Source: Nocardia sp. BMG111209
Lineage (GTDB): Bacteria > Actinomycetota > Actinomycetes > Mycobacteriales > Mycobacteriaceae
NCBI RefSeq assembly: GCF_000381925.1
Contig: NZ_KB907308.1
Coordinates: forward strand, 930,001 to 994,000
DNA: 64,000 nucleotides
Reading direction: 5' to 3'
In this document: positions 8,044-15,361 of the stretch, in pieces
Numbering within the stretch: the first letter of the stretch is position 1
Layout: every line of letters starts with the position of its first letter
Program-made: the position numbers and the translations under genes
Notes under the pieces: generated by a model
Told to the model about the DNA's origin: nothing
What the model saw: only the letters and a program-made list of their open reading frames with translations
Database searches by the model: none

Positions 8044-8718
8044 TCAGCTGCGCGGCAGCGCGGCCATCGCGCGCACTCCGGCGACGAATATCTCGATCTC
8101 GTGCCCGAAGTCGGGGTAACAGTCCGCGTCGATCAGAGCGGGCAGCACCCGCGACAGGTGCGGCAGATTCTCGGCGGCCGCGGTGTCACGGAACCAGTCC
8201 GCGATGGAATCACCCGAAACGTCAGGCGATTCCGCGACATCGGCGGTGCGGGCGAGTGCGCTGCCGAACAACAATCCCAGCAGCGAGCGGTAGTACCGGG
8301 CCGCCGCGCGATCGTCGAGTCCGGCGTCCAGCAGGCTTCCCAGTACGGCGTCGATGAAGCGCAGCGCACCCCGGGACCGCGGATCGGCCTGTCCCCCGGC
8401 GAGCAGCCCGACCACCACCGGATGGGCGAGGAAGCTCGCCTGCGCGCCGTGGGCCAGCGTCCGCAACCGATCCGGCCAGGGCAGTGCCGGATCCGGCAAC
8501 GCGATCTCCTCGAACACCAGGGCCGCCACGCCGTCGAGCACATCGCGCTTGCCGGACACGTGGTTGTACAGCGACATGGCCTCGACACCGACCGCCGTGC
8601 CCAGCCGGCGCATGGACAGCCGCGCCACCCCCTCGGTGTCCACCAGCTCCAGCGCGGCGCGCAGCACGCGCCCGCGGGTCAGTGTTTCCCGCGCCACGGA
8701 TGCTCCGGCATCTGACAA
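8044..8718 (-). CDS. TetR-family regulator with TetR_C domain
   Basis: This 224-residue protein has the N-terminal TetR HTH (TRGRVLRAALELVDTEGVARLSMRRLGTAV, recognition helix around EAMSLYNHVSGKRDVLDGVAA). Its C-terminal half resembles TetR_C of tetracycline-repressor-like proteins. It is transcribed divergently from the nitroreductase gene. Between them are two perfect, identical 17-bp palindromes (8753-8796), one of which overlaps the nitroreductase -10 region. It most likely represses both itself and the nitroreductase, and perhaps the P450 downstream. The ligand is unknown. The start at 8718 fits family length and leaves the palindromes 34 bases upstream. Confidence 0.9.
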   Translation of the reverse strand: MSDAGASVARETLTRGRVLRAALELVDTEGVARLSMRRLGTAVGVEAMSLYNHVSGKRDVLDGVAALVFEEIALPDPALPWPDRLRTLAHGAQASFLAHPVVVGLLAGGQADPRSRGALRFIDAVLGSLLDAGLDDRAAARYYRSLLGLLFGSALARTADVAESPDVSGDSIADWFRDTAAAENLPHLSRVLPALIDADCYPDFGHEIEIFVAGVRAMAALPRS

Positions 8719-8752
8719 TCCTTCCGATCGGAATCCGGCGATCGCCGCCGAC

Positions 8753-8796
8753 TACTTACATCGTAAGTACGACGGGCTATACTTACTTAGTAAGTA
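8753..8796. promoter_or_regulatory. Tandem 17-bp TetR operators and nitroreductase promoter
   Basis: TACTTAC-N3-GTAAGTA occurs twice with perfect arms, at 8753-8769 (spacer ATC) and 8780-8796 (spacer TTA), 27 bp centre to centre. A good -10 hexamer for the nitroreductase (TATACT, 8778-8783) overlaps the second copy, and a weak -35-like TTACAT (8756-8761) overlaps the first. Binding would block the nitroreductase promoter and probably the divergent tetR promoter as well. Confidence 0.88.
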
Positions 8797-8813
8797 CGAG
8801 GGAGGACGCACCC

Positions 8814-9428
8814 ATGGATGCCGACACGCTGCTGACCACCACCCGTTCGGTCCGCCGCAAACTCGATCTGGACCGCCCGGTGGAGCCGGACATCCTCACC
8901 GACTGCCTGCGCATCGCGCAGCAGGCGCCCATCGCGGGCGCCTTCGCCGCGGGATTCCGATGGCTGGTCGTCGACGATCAGGACACGAAAGATCAACTGG
9001 CCCCGATCATCCGGGCCGACGGGGAGAAATCCTTCGCCACCTACGGCGCCGGCCTGCCGCCGCGCACCCTGGCCTCGGGGCGGCATCTGCTCGCGACGCT
9101 CGAACGCATTCCGGTGTACGTGATCGCCTGTCTGCGCGGCCGGCCCACCGGCGATCACGCGCTGCTCACCGCCTTCTACGGCTCGGTCTATCCGGCGGTG
9201 TGGAGCCTGCAATTGGCGCTGCGCTCCCGCGGGCTCGGCAGCACGATCGTGGGGTACCACCTGGCCGGGCACGAATCCGACGTGGCCCGCATCCTCGGTA
9301 TCCCGCCGGAGGTCACCCAGGTGTCGATGCTCGCCGTGGGCCACACGACGACCGGCACCTTCCGACCGGGCGCTCGCCCGCCGGTGGAGGAGATCACCTA
9401 CCGCAACCGGTGGGGCGCCACGGCCTGA
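8814..9428 (+). CDS. Nitroreductase-family flavin oxidoreductase
   Basis: This 204-residue protein has the nitroreductase layout: an N-terminal TTTRSVRRKLDLDRPVEPDIL (the RSxR FMN-phosphate contact), a central helix AQQAPIAGAF, and the C-terminal WSLQLALRSRGLGSTIVGYHLAGHESDVARILGIP with the closing loop. Members use FMN and NAD(P)H to reduce nitro groups, quinones or similar substrates. GGAGG at 8801-8805 gives a strong ribosome-binding site for ATG at 8814. It is controlled by the twin palindromes just upstream, so it is probably induced by a small molecule sensed by the divergent TetR. Such short actinobacterial members can also act in detoxification or natural-product tailoring. Confidence 0.88.
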   Translation: MDADTLLTTTRSVRRKLDLDRPVEPDILTDCLRIAQQAPIAGAFAAGFRWLVVDDQDTKDQLAPIIRADGEKSFATYGAGLPPRTLASGRHLLATLERIPVYVIACLRGRPTGDHALLTAFYGSVYPAVWSLQLALRSRGLGSTIVGYHLAGHESDVARILGIPPEVTQVSMLAVGHTTTGTFRPGARPPVEEITYRNRWGATA

Positions 9429-9437
9429 GGCGGCGGC

Positions 9438-10370
9438 TCAGGCGGTCAACTGCCCGAGCAGGGCGACGGTCCGGTCCCGCTCGGCGGCGTCGCCGAGCCC
9501 GGACCGGCTGACCCACAGTTCGGTGGCCCCCGCCCCGGCGTAGGCCCGCAACCCTTCGGCCACTTCCTCCTCGGTTCCGATCAGCGCGAGATCGGCAGCG
9601 CGAGTTACTTTTTCGCGATCGAGCGCGGCGCGGTAGGACGGGATGCCCTCGTAGAAGCCGAGTGCCGCCAGCGCCTGTTCGCGCAGTTCGGCGGCGCGGT
9701 CGGTGACCAGTGCGACCACCCCGGCGACCACCTGCGCGGCAGGCGCCTGCCGCGGCCGGGCGCGCTCGAGGCTCGGCAGGATGTGCGATTCCAGTGTGCG
9801 CGGACCGGTGAGGAACGGCAGTACACCGTCGGCGAGTTCGCCCGCGACCCGCAGCGCCTGCGGACCCAGCGCCGCCACCAGCAGCGGAACCTGTTGTCCG
9901 CCATGGACGGTCGTCGGCGATGTGGGCCGGGCGCGCAACGACTCACCGTCGATGTCGGCCCCGCCCTCCTCGATCAGCTGCCGCAGTGCGGTGAGGTATT
10001 CCCGCAGGCGCCGTACCGGTTTCGGCTCGCGGATGCCGTAGACCGCGTCCTCGATGGCGGCCGCGCCGAGGCCGAGGCCGAGCCGGAACCGCCCCCGCGA
10101 CGCGGCCTGGACGGTCTGCGCCGCGGAGGCGACGACGACCGGATGCCGGGGGTTGATCGGCACCACCGAGGTACCGACGCCGATACCGTCCACCGCCTGC
10201 GCCACCACGCCGGCCAGCACCAGCGAATCCAGATCGAACCGCTGCCCGAACCACACCGAGCGCACTCCGGCGGCCCGCGCGGCCGTCACCTGATCGATCA
10301 CGTCCGTGACGTCGTTGGCCGCCCCGGGCTCCGGCCACAGGGACACACCGATCGGAATTCCGATACCCAT
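9438..10370 (-). CDS. LLM-class F420-dependent oxidoreductase
   Basis: The protein of about 310 residues is a luciferase-like (beta-alpha)8 flavin/F420 enzyme. Visible features are the first strand IGIPIGVSLWPEP, GVRSVWFGQRFDLDSL, the VGTSVVPINPRHPVVVASAAQTVQAAS block, GRFRLGLGLG and the C-terminal GTEEEVAEGLRAYAGAGATELWV. In Mycobacteriales such proteins use coenzyme F420 rather than FMN. ATG at 10370 is preferred over the GTG nine bases upstream. It converges on the nitroreductase with a nine-base gap and is divergent from CYP51 over about 200 bases. The substrate is unknown. Confidence 0.85.
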   Translation of the reverse strand: MGIGIPIGVSLWPEPGAANDVTDVIDQVTAARAAGVRSVWFGQRFDLDSLVLAGVVAQAVDGIGVGTSVVPINPRHPVVVASAAQTVQAASRGRFRLGLGLGAAAIEDAVYGIREPKPVRRLREYLTALRQLIEEGGADIDGESLRARPTSPTTVHGGQQVPLLVAALGPQALRVAGELADGVLPFLTGPRTLESHILPSLERARPRQAPAAQVVAGVVALVTDRAAELREQALAALGFYEGIPSYRAALDREKVTRAADLALIGTEEEVAEGLRAYAGAGATELWVSRSGLGDAAERDRTVALLGQLTA

Positions 10371-10575
10371 GACCGCCACCGTAGCCCGGCCCGGGTCCGG
10401 ATCCCCGGATTACGACCATCCCGATCGGAACGATCGACAGCCCGCCAAAAGCGTGCTGAGCCAATGGCTCCCGGCCCCTCGACCCGCCGCCCTTGTGAAC
10501 GGCCACTGCCCTGTAGTACCGTCCAGACAGGTGTCCAACATGGTGTCGGCAGGCACGCTACGGAGGGTTCGAACG

Positions 10576-11928
10576 ATGACGTTGGTCCGGCCACGACAGG
10601 TTTCCGGCGGCGAGCACGAACACGGCCACCTGGAGGAGTTCCGCACCGATCCGATCGCGCTGATGCGCCGGGTCCGGCAGGAGTGCGGGGATGTCGGCTC
10701 GTTCCGGCTGGCGGACAAGGACGTCATCCTGCTGTCGGGCGCCGAGGCCAACGAATTCTTCTTCCGCTCCACCGACGAGGATCTCGACCAGAGCGCCGCC
10801 TATCCGTTCATGAAGCCCATCTTCGGCGAGGGCGTGGTGTTCGACGCCAGCCCCGAACGCCGCAAGGAGATGCTGCACAACCAGGCGCTGCGCGGCGATT
10901 TCATGCGCGGGCACGCGGAGACCATCGCCCGCGAGGTGAACCGGATGATCGCCGGCTGGGACGAGGCCGGCGAGATCGATCTGCTGGAGTTCTTCGCCGA
11001 GCTCACCATCTACACCTCCTCGGCCTGCCTGATCGGCGTGAAGTTCCGCGAGGAGCTCGACGGCCGGTTCGCGCACCTGTACCACGAGCTCGAACAGGGC
11101 ACCGACGCGCTGTGCTACGTCGACCCGTACGCCCCCATCGACAGCTTCCGCCGCCGCGACGAGGCGCGCGCGCAGCTGGTCGACCTGGTGCAGGGCATCA
11201 TGAACGACCGCATCGCGAATCCGCCCGCGGACAAGGCGGATCGGGACATGCTCGACGTCCTGGTGTCGATCCGGGACGAGGAGGGCGCGCTGCGCTTCTC
11301 CGCCAGCGAGGTGACCGGCATCTTCATCTCGATGATGTTCGCCGGGCACCACACCACCTCCGGTACCGCGGCGTGGACGGTGATCGAACTGCTGCGCAAT
11401 CCGGGGGTGCTCGCCGCGGTGACCGCCGAGCTCGACGAGCTGTACGCGGACGGGCAGGACGTGAGTTTCCATGCGCTGCGCCAGATTCCGCAGCTGGACG
11501 CGGTCGTCAAGGAGACGCTGCGGCTGCATCCGCCGCTGATCATCCTGATGCGGGTGGCCCGCGACGAGTTCGAGGTGTGCGGAAACCGCATCGCACCGGG
11601 CGATCTGGTGGCCGCCACGCCCGCGATCTCCAACCGCCTGCCCGAGGACTTCCCGGATCCGGACGGCTTCGATCCGGGCCGCTATCTCGATCCGCGCCAG
11701 GAGGACCTGACCAATCGCTGGACCTGGATTCCGTTCGGGGCGGGCCGGCATCGCTGCGTCGGCGCCGCCTTCGCGCAGATGCAGCTGAAGGCGATCTTCT
11801 CGATCCTGCTGCGCGATTGGGAGTTCGAGATGGCCCAGCCATCCGACAGCTACCGCAACGACCACTCGAAGATGGTGGTGCAGTTGCAGCAGCCGTGCAC
11901 GGTCCGCTACCGGCGCCGGGTGCGCTGA
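10576..11928 (+). CDS. cyp51: Sterol 14-alpha-demethylase, cytochrome P450 CYP51
   Basis: The 450-residue protein closely resembles mycobacterial CYP51 (Rv0764c) over its whole length as I remember it. Shared blocks include SGGEHEHGHLEEFRTDP, YPFMKPIFGEGVVFDASPE, AELTIYTSSACLIG and the I-helix FAGHHTTSGTA with the conserved HT pair. Also present are the ExxR helix KETLRLHPPLIILMRVA and the heme loop FGAGRHRCVGAAFA near residue 393. The enzyme removes the 14-alpha methyl of lanosterol-type sterols. Its native substrate in sterol-free actinobacteria is uncertain, and it is the target of azoles. GGAGGG sits nine bases before ATG at 10576. The ferredoxin gene that follows CYP51 in mycobacteria is absent here; a small antisense gene and an iron locus follow instead. 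Confidence 0.96.
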   Translation: MTLVRPRQVSGGEHEHGHLEEFRTDPIALMRRVRQECGDVGSFRLADKDVILLSGAEANEFFFRSTDEDLDQSAAYPFMKPIFGEGVVFDASPERRKEMLHNQALRGDFMRGHAETIAREVNRMIAGWDEAGEIDLLEFFAELTIYTSSACLIGVKFREELDGRFAHLYHELEQGTDALCYVDPYAPIDSFRRRDEARAQLVDLVQGIMNDRIANPPADKADRDMLDVLVSIRDEEGALRFSASEVTGIFISMMFAGHHTTSGTAAWTVIELLRNPGVLAAVTAELDELYADGQDVSFHALRQIPQLDAVVKETLRLHPPLIILMRVARDEFEVCGNRIAPGDLVAATPAISNRLPEDFPDPDGFDPGRYLDPRQEDLTNRWTWIPFGAGRHRCVGAAFAQMQLKAIFSILLRDWEFEMAQPSDSYRNDHSKMVVQLQQPCTVRYRRRVR

Positions 11929-11941
11929 CCGAATCCGGCGA

Positions 11942-12115
11942 TCAGCCCTCGGGATCCGGTTCGGGAGCCCGGGGTGCCGGTCGCGGCGTGACCCGGATCA
12001 CACCGCGGTCCAGATCCAGCGATTCGATCTCGAACGGCTGATCACCGGTACCGGCGTCTTCCTGGCTCTCCTTGCGGATCTTCGGCCCCGGAAAGAGCTC
12101 ACCGATCTGTCCCAT
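11942..12115 (-). CDS. Small conserved-looking hypothetical protein
   Basis: The 57-residue reading starts MGQIGELFPGPKIRKESQED, continues with an acidic central part (QPFEIESLDLDRGVIRVTPR) and ends in a Pro-rich tail. I do not recognise a family. The balanced acidic/hydrophobic composition looks more protein-like than the Arg/Ala-rich false readings in this window. It lies convergent to CYP51 (14-base gap), and ATG at 12115 is chosen over upstream starts whose extra residues look random. The ribosome-binding site is weak. Confidence 0.45.
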   Translation of the reverse strand: MGQIGELFPGPKIRKESQEDAGTGDQPFEIESLDLDRGVIRVTPRPAPRAPEPDPEG

Positions 12116-12182
12116 ACGTCCACGGTACGTGGCCCGGCCGCCTCGCCGGCGACCGATCGTGACGGAAACTTGTTCGTCGCTA

Positions 12183-12233
12183 TTGACGGGCATCCGGGTC
12201 CGGATGTTATAAATTTAGGCGAGGCTTACCTCG
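12183..12233 (+). promoter_or_regulatory. bfd promoter with IdeR/DtxR iron box
   Basis: TTGACG (12183-12188) and TATAAA (12208-12213) make a good sigma-70 promoter with a 19-bp spacer. Immediately downstream, 12215-12233 matches the 19-bp iron box TTAGGTTAGSCTAACCTAA at most positions (TTAGGCGAGGCTTACCTCG). A second, weaker half-box (GCCTAACCT) ends at about 12251. The layout implies repression of bfd by Fe-loaded IdeR and release when iron is scarce, as expected for a protein that mobilises stored iron. Confidence 0.82.
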
Positions 12234-12287
12234 TGAAGACGAGCCTAACCTCGCCAGGTTGCCCACTGATGCGCTTCGAGGCCCGCC

Positions 12288-12479
12288 ATGTACGTCTGTA
12301 TCTGCAACGCCGTCACGGAATCGGACGTGCACGACTGCGTCGCCGCAGGCGCAGGCACGACCGGACAGGTCAAACGAGCGTGCGGGTGGAAGCCCGGATG
12401 CGGCAGCTGCACCACCCGCTTGGCCCAGATGGTGCGCGACGCGCGCAACAGCGACACGATCGAAACCACCGCCGCCTGA
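12288..12479 (+). CDS. bfd: Bacterioferritin-associated ferredoxin
   Basis: This 63-residue [2Fe-2S] protein has its four ligands at Cys4, Cys6, Cys38 and Cys41 (MYVCIC...PGCGSC), the exact spacing of E. coli Bfd. Bfd docks on bacterioferritin and passes electrons to the stored ferric mineral so that iron can be released. It precedes bfr by 58 bases and has an IdeR box in its promoter, so the pair is an iron storage/release unit. Start ATG at 12288 gives the family N-terminus exactly. No strong Shine-Dalgarno sequence is evident (GAGGCC lies upstream). Confidence 0.94.
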   Translation: MYVCICNAVTESDVHDCVAAGAGTTGQVKRACGWKPGCGSCTTRLAQMVRDARNSDTIETTAA

Positions 12480-12505
12480 CCCGACACACACAGTCGCATA
12501 CCGCC

Positions 12506-12533
12506 AGTCATCGTGGCTTGTGCCACGATGACT
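12506..12533. promoter_or_regulatory. Perfect 12-bp-arm inverted repeat directly before bfr
   Basis: Bases 12506-12517 and 12522-12533 are perfectly complementary around a TTGT loop. The element ends four bases before the bfr ATG and occupies the place where a ribosome-binding site would be; no separate Shine-Dalgarno sequence is seen. It could be an RNA hairpin that controls bfr translation, an operator, or an attenuator/processing site between bfd and bfr. Confidence 0.75.
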
Positions 12534-12537
12534 AGTC

Positions 12538-13020
12538 ATGGAAGGCGACAAGGAAATCATCGCGGTGCTCAACGAGCAACTGACCGCCGAACTGACGGCG
12601 ATCAACCAGTACTTCCTGCACGCCAAGATGCAGGAGAACTGGGGTTTCACCAGGCTGGCGAGCCACACCCGGCACGAATCCATCGATGAGATGAAGCATG
12701 CGGAGACGCTGACCGACCGCATCCTGTTCCTCGAGGGCCTGCCGAACTACCAGAAGCTGAACATGCTGCGCATCGGGCAGACCGTGCCCGAGCAGCTGAA
12801 GGCCGATCTGCAGGTCGAGATGGAAGCCGTGGAGCGGCTGCGTCGCGGCATCGACCTCATGCGTTCCCGCGGCGACGTCACCTCCGCCCGCATCTTCGAG
12901 GAGATCCTCGCGGACGAGGAGAGCCACGTCGACTATCTCGAGACCGAACTCGATCTCATCGAGAAGCTCGGCGAGCCGCTGTACCTGCAGCGTTACACCA
13001 AGGCCAAGGACGACGACTGA
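12538..13020 (+). CDS. bfr: Bacterioferritin
   Basis: The 160-residue protein has all ferroxidase ligands: Glu18, Glu51, His54, Glu94, Glu127 and His130 (HESIDEMKHAE; EEILADEESH). Met52 is the heme ligand at the dimer interface. It forms a 24-subunit cage that oxidises and stores iron. ATG at 12538 gives the standard N-terminus (MEGDKEIIAVLNEQL). It lies downstream of bfd with a 28-base inverted repeat squeezed between them, and is followed by a hairpin terminator. It resembles mycobacterial BfrA more than BfrB-type ferritin because Met52 is kept. Confidence 0.97.
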   Translation: MEGDKEIIAVLNEQLTAELTAINQYFLHAKMQENWGFTRLASHTRHESIDEMKHAETLTDRILFLEGLPNYQKLNMLRIGQTVPEQLKADLQVEMEAVERLRRGIDLMRSRGDVTSARIFEEILADEESHVDYLETELDLIEKLGEPLYLQRYTKAKDDD

Positions 13021-13038
13021 CCTCTCGCGACGAGCGAC

Positions 13039-13071
13039 GCTGTCACCGCCGCCGGCCTCGCCGGTGACAGC
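13039..13071 (+). terminator. Hairpin after bfr
   Basis: GCTGTCACCG (13039-13048) pairs perfectly with CGGTGACAGC (13062-13071) around a 13-base GC-rich loop, 18 bases after the bfr stop. It is a likely intrinsic terminator without a T-tract. The 13072-13175 stretch up to the efflux gene holds a short palindrome (TGCATCATGCA, 13110-13120) and a TATAGT -10-like hexamer at 13139-13144. Confidence 0.7.
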
Positions 13072-13175
13072 ACTGCCGTCGTGGAACCCTCTGCCACTCG
13101 CGCATGAGTTGCATCATGCACATCGTGTGTAGTAGCCATATAGTTAGGGTTGCTCAGCAGAGGGAAGTACCAGCC

Positions 13176-14636
13176 ATGGCCATGCCCGTATCGACGGCCC
13201 GACCCCGTGCCCTCATGACGGTGCTCGTACTCGCGGGAATCACCGCATCGCTCACCCAGACCCTGGTGGTGCCCCTGCTGGGCCAGCTACCGCAGATCCT
13301 GCACACCAGTACGTCGAACGCCACCTGGGTGGTCACCGTGACGCTGCTGGTCAGCGCGGTCACCAATCCCGTCGCGGGGCGGCTGGGCGATCTGTACGGC
13401 AAACGCCGGATCCTGCTCATCTCCGTGGCCCTGCTGATCGCGGGCGCGGTGGTCTGCGCACTGGCGAGTTCGCTGGTGCCGATGATCATCGGCCGCAGCC
13501 TGCAGGGCATGGGTTCGGGCATCGTCGCGCTCGGGATCAGCGCGTTGCGCGATCTGCTGCCGCCCGAGCGGGTCGGCTCGGCGATCGCCCTGATCAGCTC
13601 CTCGCTCGGCGTCGGCGCGGCCCTGGGCCTGCCGATCGCGGCGACGGTGATGGAGAACAGCAACTGGCGCGTATTGTTCTGGGGCCTCGCGGGTTTGGCC
13701 GCGCTGATCGGCATCCTCATCGTCTTCATGGTCCCGGCCACCGATACCGGCGATCCCGAGGGCCGGTTCGACCCGCTCGGCGCGGTCGGGCTGGGTATCG
13801 GGCTGGTCACGCTGCTGCTGGCCGTCTCCAAGGGCGCCGCCTGGGGCTGGACCAGCGGCTCCATCCTGACGCTGATCGTGGTGGGCCTCGGATCGCTGGT
13901 GCTGTGGGGCTGGTGGGAGCTGCGCAGCCGCTATCCGCTGGTCGACCTGCGCACCACCGCCCGTCCCCAGGTGCTGCTGACCAACGCCGCCTCCTTCGTG
14001 GTCGCGATGGGCATGTACGCCCAGGCACTGCTGATCCCGCAGCTACTGCAGCTGCCGCTGGACACCGGATACGGCCTGGGCCAGTCGATGATGACGATGG
14101 GTCTGTGGATGGCGCCCAACGGCCTCACGATGGTGCTGATGTCGCCGGTGAGCGCGCGGCTGTCGGCCGCACGCGGGCCCAAGACGACCCTGCTGGTCGG
14201 CTGCCTGATCATCGCGACCGGATACGCGGCCTCCACGGTGATGCTCGCGCACACCTGGACGCTGCTGATCGTCACCATGATCATCTACACCGGTGTGGCC
14301 TTCTCCTACGGCGCCATGCCCGCGCTGATCATGGCGGCGGTGCCGCATTCGGAAACGGCCGCGGCCAACGGTTTCAACACCCTCATGCGGGCCGCGGGCA
14401 CCTCGGTCTCGGCGGCGGTGGTCGGCGCGGTGCTGTCCCAGATGACCCGGAACTACCACGGCCACAGCATCCCCACCTCCGCGGGATTCCACACCGGGCT
14501 GCTGATCGGCTGCGGCGTGGCCATAATGGCCGCCGTCATCACCGCCACCATCCCGATCCGCAGCCGGCTCGCCGATGCCGAGCCGGAACCCGAACCCGTC
14601 GTGCCCGCGCCGGCCGCGCTGCGCGTGGACGGCTGA
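13176..14636 (+). CDS. MFS drug-efflux transporter, EmrB/QacA (14-TM) family
   Basis: The 486-residue protein has about fourteen hydrophobic helices. Motif A appears after TM2 as GRLGDLYGKRR, and the family's motif C-like Gly/Pro-rich helix is seen as SSLGVGAALGLPIAATV. Proton-driven export of drugs or metabolites from the inner membrane is the usual role. AGAGGGA (13160-13166) precedes ATG at 13176; a longer reading from 13104 would run through the promoter region. The C-terminal tail is acidic and Pro-rich (EPEPEPVVPAPAA). No regulator gene is adjacent; the next gene converges after seven bases. Confidence 0.88.
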   Translation: MAMPVSTARPRALMTVLVLAGITASLTQTLVVPLLGQLPQILHTSTSNATWVVTVTLLVSAVTNPVAGRLGDLYGKRRILLISVALLIAGAVVCALASSLVPMIIGRSLQGMGSGIVALGISALRDLLPPERVGSAIALISSSLGVGAALGLPIAATVMENSNWRVLFWGLAGLAALIGILIVFMVPATDTGDPEGRFDPLGAVGLGIGLVTLLLAVSKGAAWGWTSGSILTLIVVGLGSLVLWGWWELRSRYPLVDLRTTARPQVLLTNAASFVVAMGMYAQALLIPQLLQLPLDTGYGLGQSMMTMGLWMAPNGLTMVLMSPVSARLSAARGPKTTLLVGCLIIATGYAASTVMLAHTWTLLIVTMIIYTGVAFSYGAMPALIMAAVPHSETAAANGFNTLMRAAGTSVSAAVVGAVLSQMTRNYHGHSIPTSAGFHTGLLIGCGVAIMAAVITATIPIRSRLADAEPEPEPVVPAPAALRVDG

Positions 14637-14643
14637 GCCGGAT

Positions 14644-15294
14644 TCAGGCGGGCATCCGCGGCCACGGATAGAACGCCAGGTGCAGCAGGAGGAGCACCAG
14701 CAGCGCCAGGAGTACCGCGGCCAGCGGATGCGCCCGGCGCTCCAGATAGCCGATCGTGCGGAACAGGGTGGGGAACGGCACTTCTCGCGCCCGGAACGCC
14801 GCCAGCAGACTCGGCACGACCACCCACATCACCGCGATCGCGCCGTACAGCACGTACGCGCCGACATAGGTGCCCGGATGCGTCTGCCGGGCCCCGACGG
14901 CGAACCCGACCCCCACCACCAGCGTGGCGATCGCGGCGACCAGATAGCCGCCCATGCCCTGATAGCGGACCACACCGGGGTCGGGGGTCATCCGCCCGTT
15001 GGCGGTGACCTGCCGCCCGCCGACCACACCGGCCCGCTCCGGATTCGTGATCAGTTGCGGCACAGCATAATAGGCGAGCACGACGATCACGAACACCACG
15101 ACTAACCGAACCCACGAGTGCTGGGTCTCCAGGTGGCCGACGGTCGCGGAGATGGTCGGCAGATCCGCGACCCGGAACACCGCGATCAACTCCGGCACCA
15201 GGATCACCGATCCGGCCAGGCCCCACATGAGGTATCCCCAGAACTCCGCCGACCGCCCACCCGTCACCGGCCGCACGGCAACCGCATCTGTCAT
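14644..15294 (-). CDS. Membrane protein with an internal duplication
   Basis: The 216-residue protein is not in a family I recognise. It has about five hydrophobic segments arranged as two similar halves. The first half contains VPELIAVFRVADLPTIS and VGHLETQHSWVRLVVVF; the second contains VPSLLAAFRAREVPFPT and IGYLERRAHPLAAVLL. The matching order of a helix, VPxLxAxFR, xxPT, xGxLExxxxxx and another helix shows a tandem duplication within one gene. Between the halves is a soluble segment (GGRQVTANGRMTPDPG) and a Gly-rich helix. It converges on the efflux gene. The gene for a GT39 enzyme follows upstream on the same strand, 67 bases away, but a functional link is not established. Confidence 0.7.
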   Translation of the reverse strand: MTDAVAVRPVTGGRSAEFWGYLMWGLAGSVILVPELIAVFRVADLPTISATVGHLETQHSWVRLVVVFVIVVLAYYAVPQLITNPERAGVVGGRQVTANGRMTPDPGVVRYQGMGGYLVAAIATLVVGVGFAVGARQTHPGTYVGAYVLYGAIAVMWVVVPSLLAAFRAREVPFPTLFRTIGYLERRAHPLAAVLLALLVLLLLHLAFYPWPRMPA

Positions 15295-15361
15295 GGGATC
15301 GGTCTACCACCGCGATTCGACACCGGCACCATTTGCGCCGAATGTCCAGGTCGCCCACCGG

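Noticed and set aside
13110..13120. TGCATCATGCA as operator of the 13.2-kb efflux gene
   Set aside because: Arms are only 5 bp and no adjacent regulator exists; kept as a remark only.
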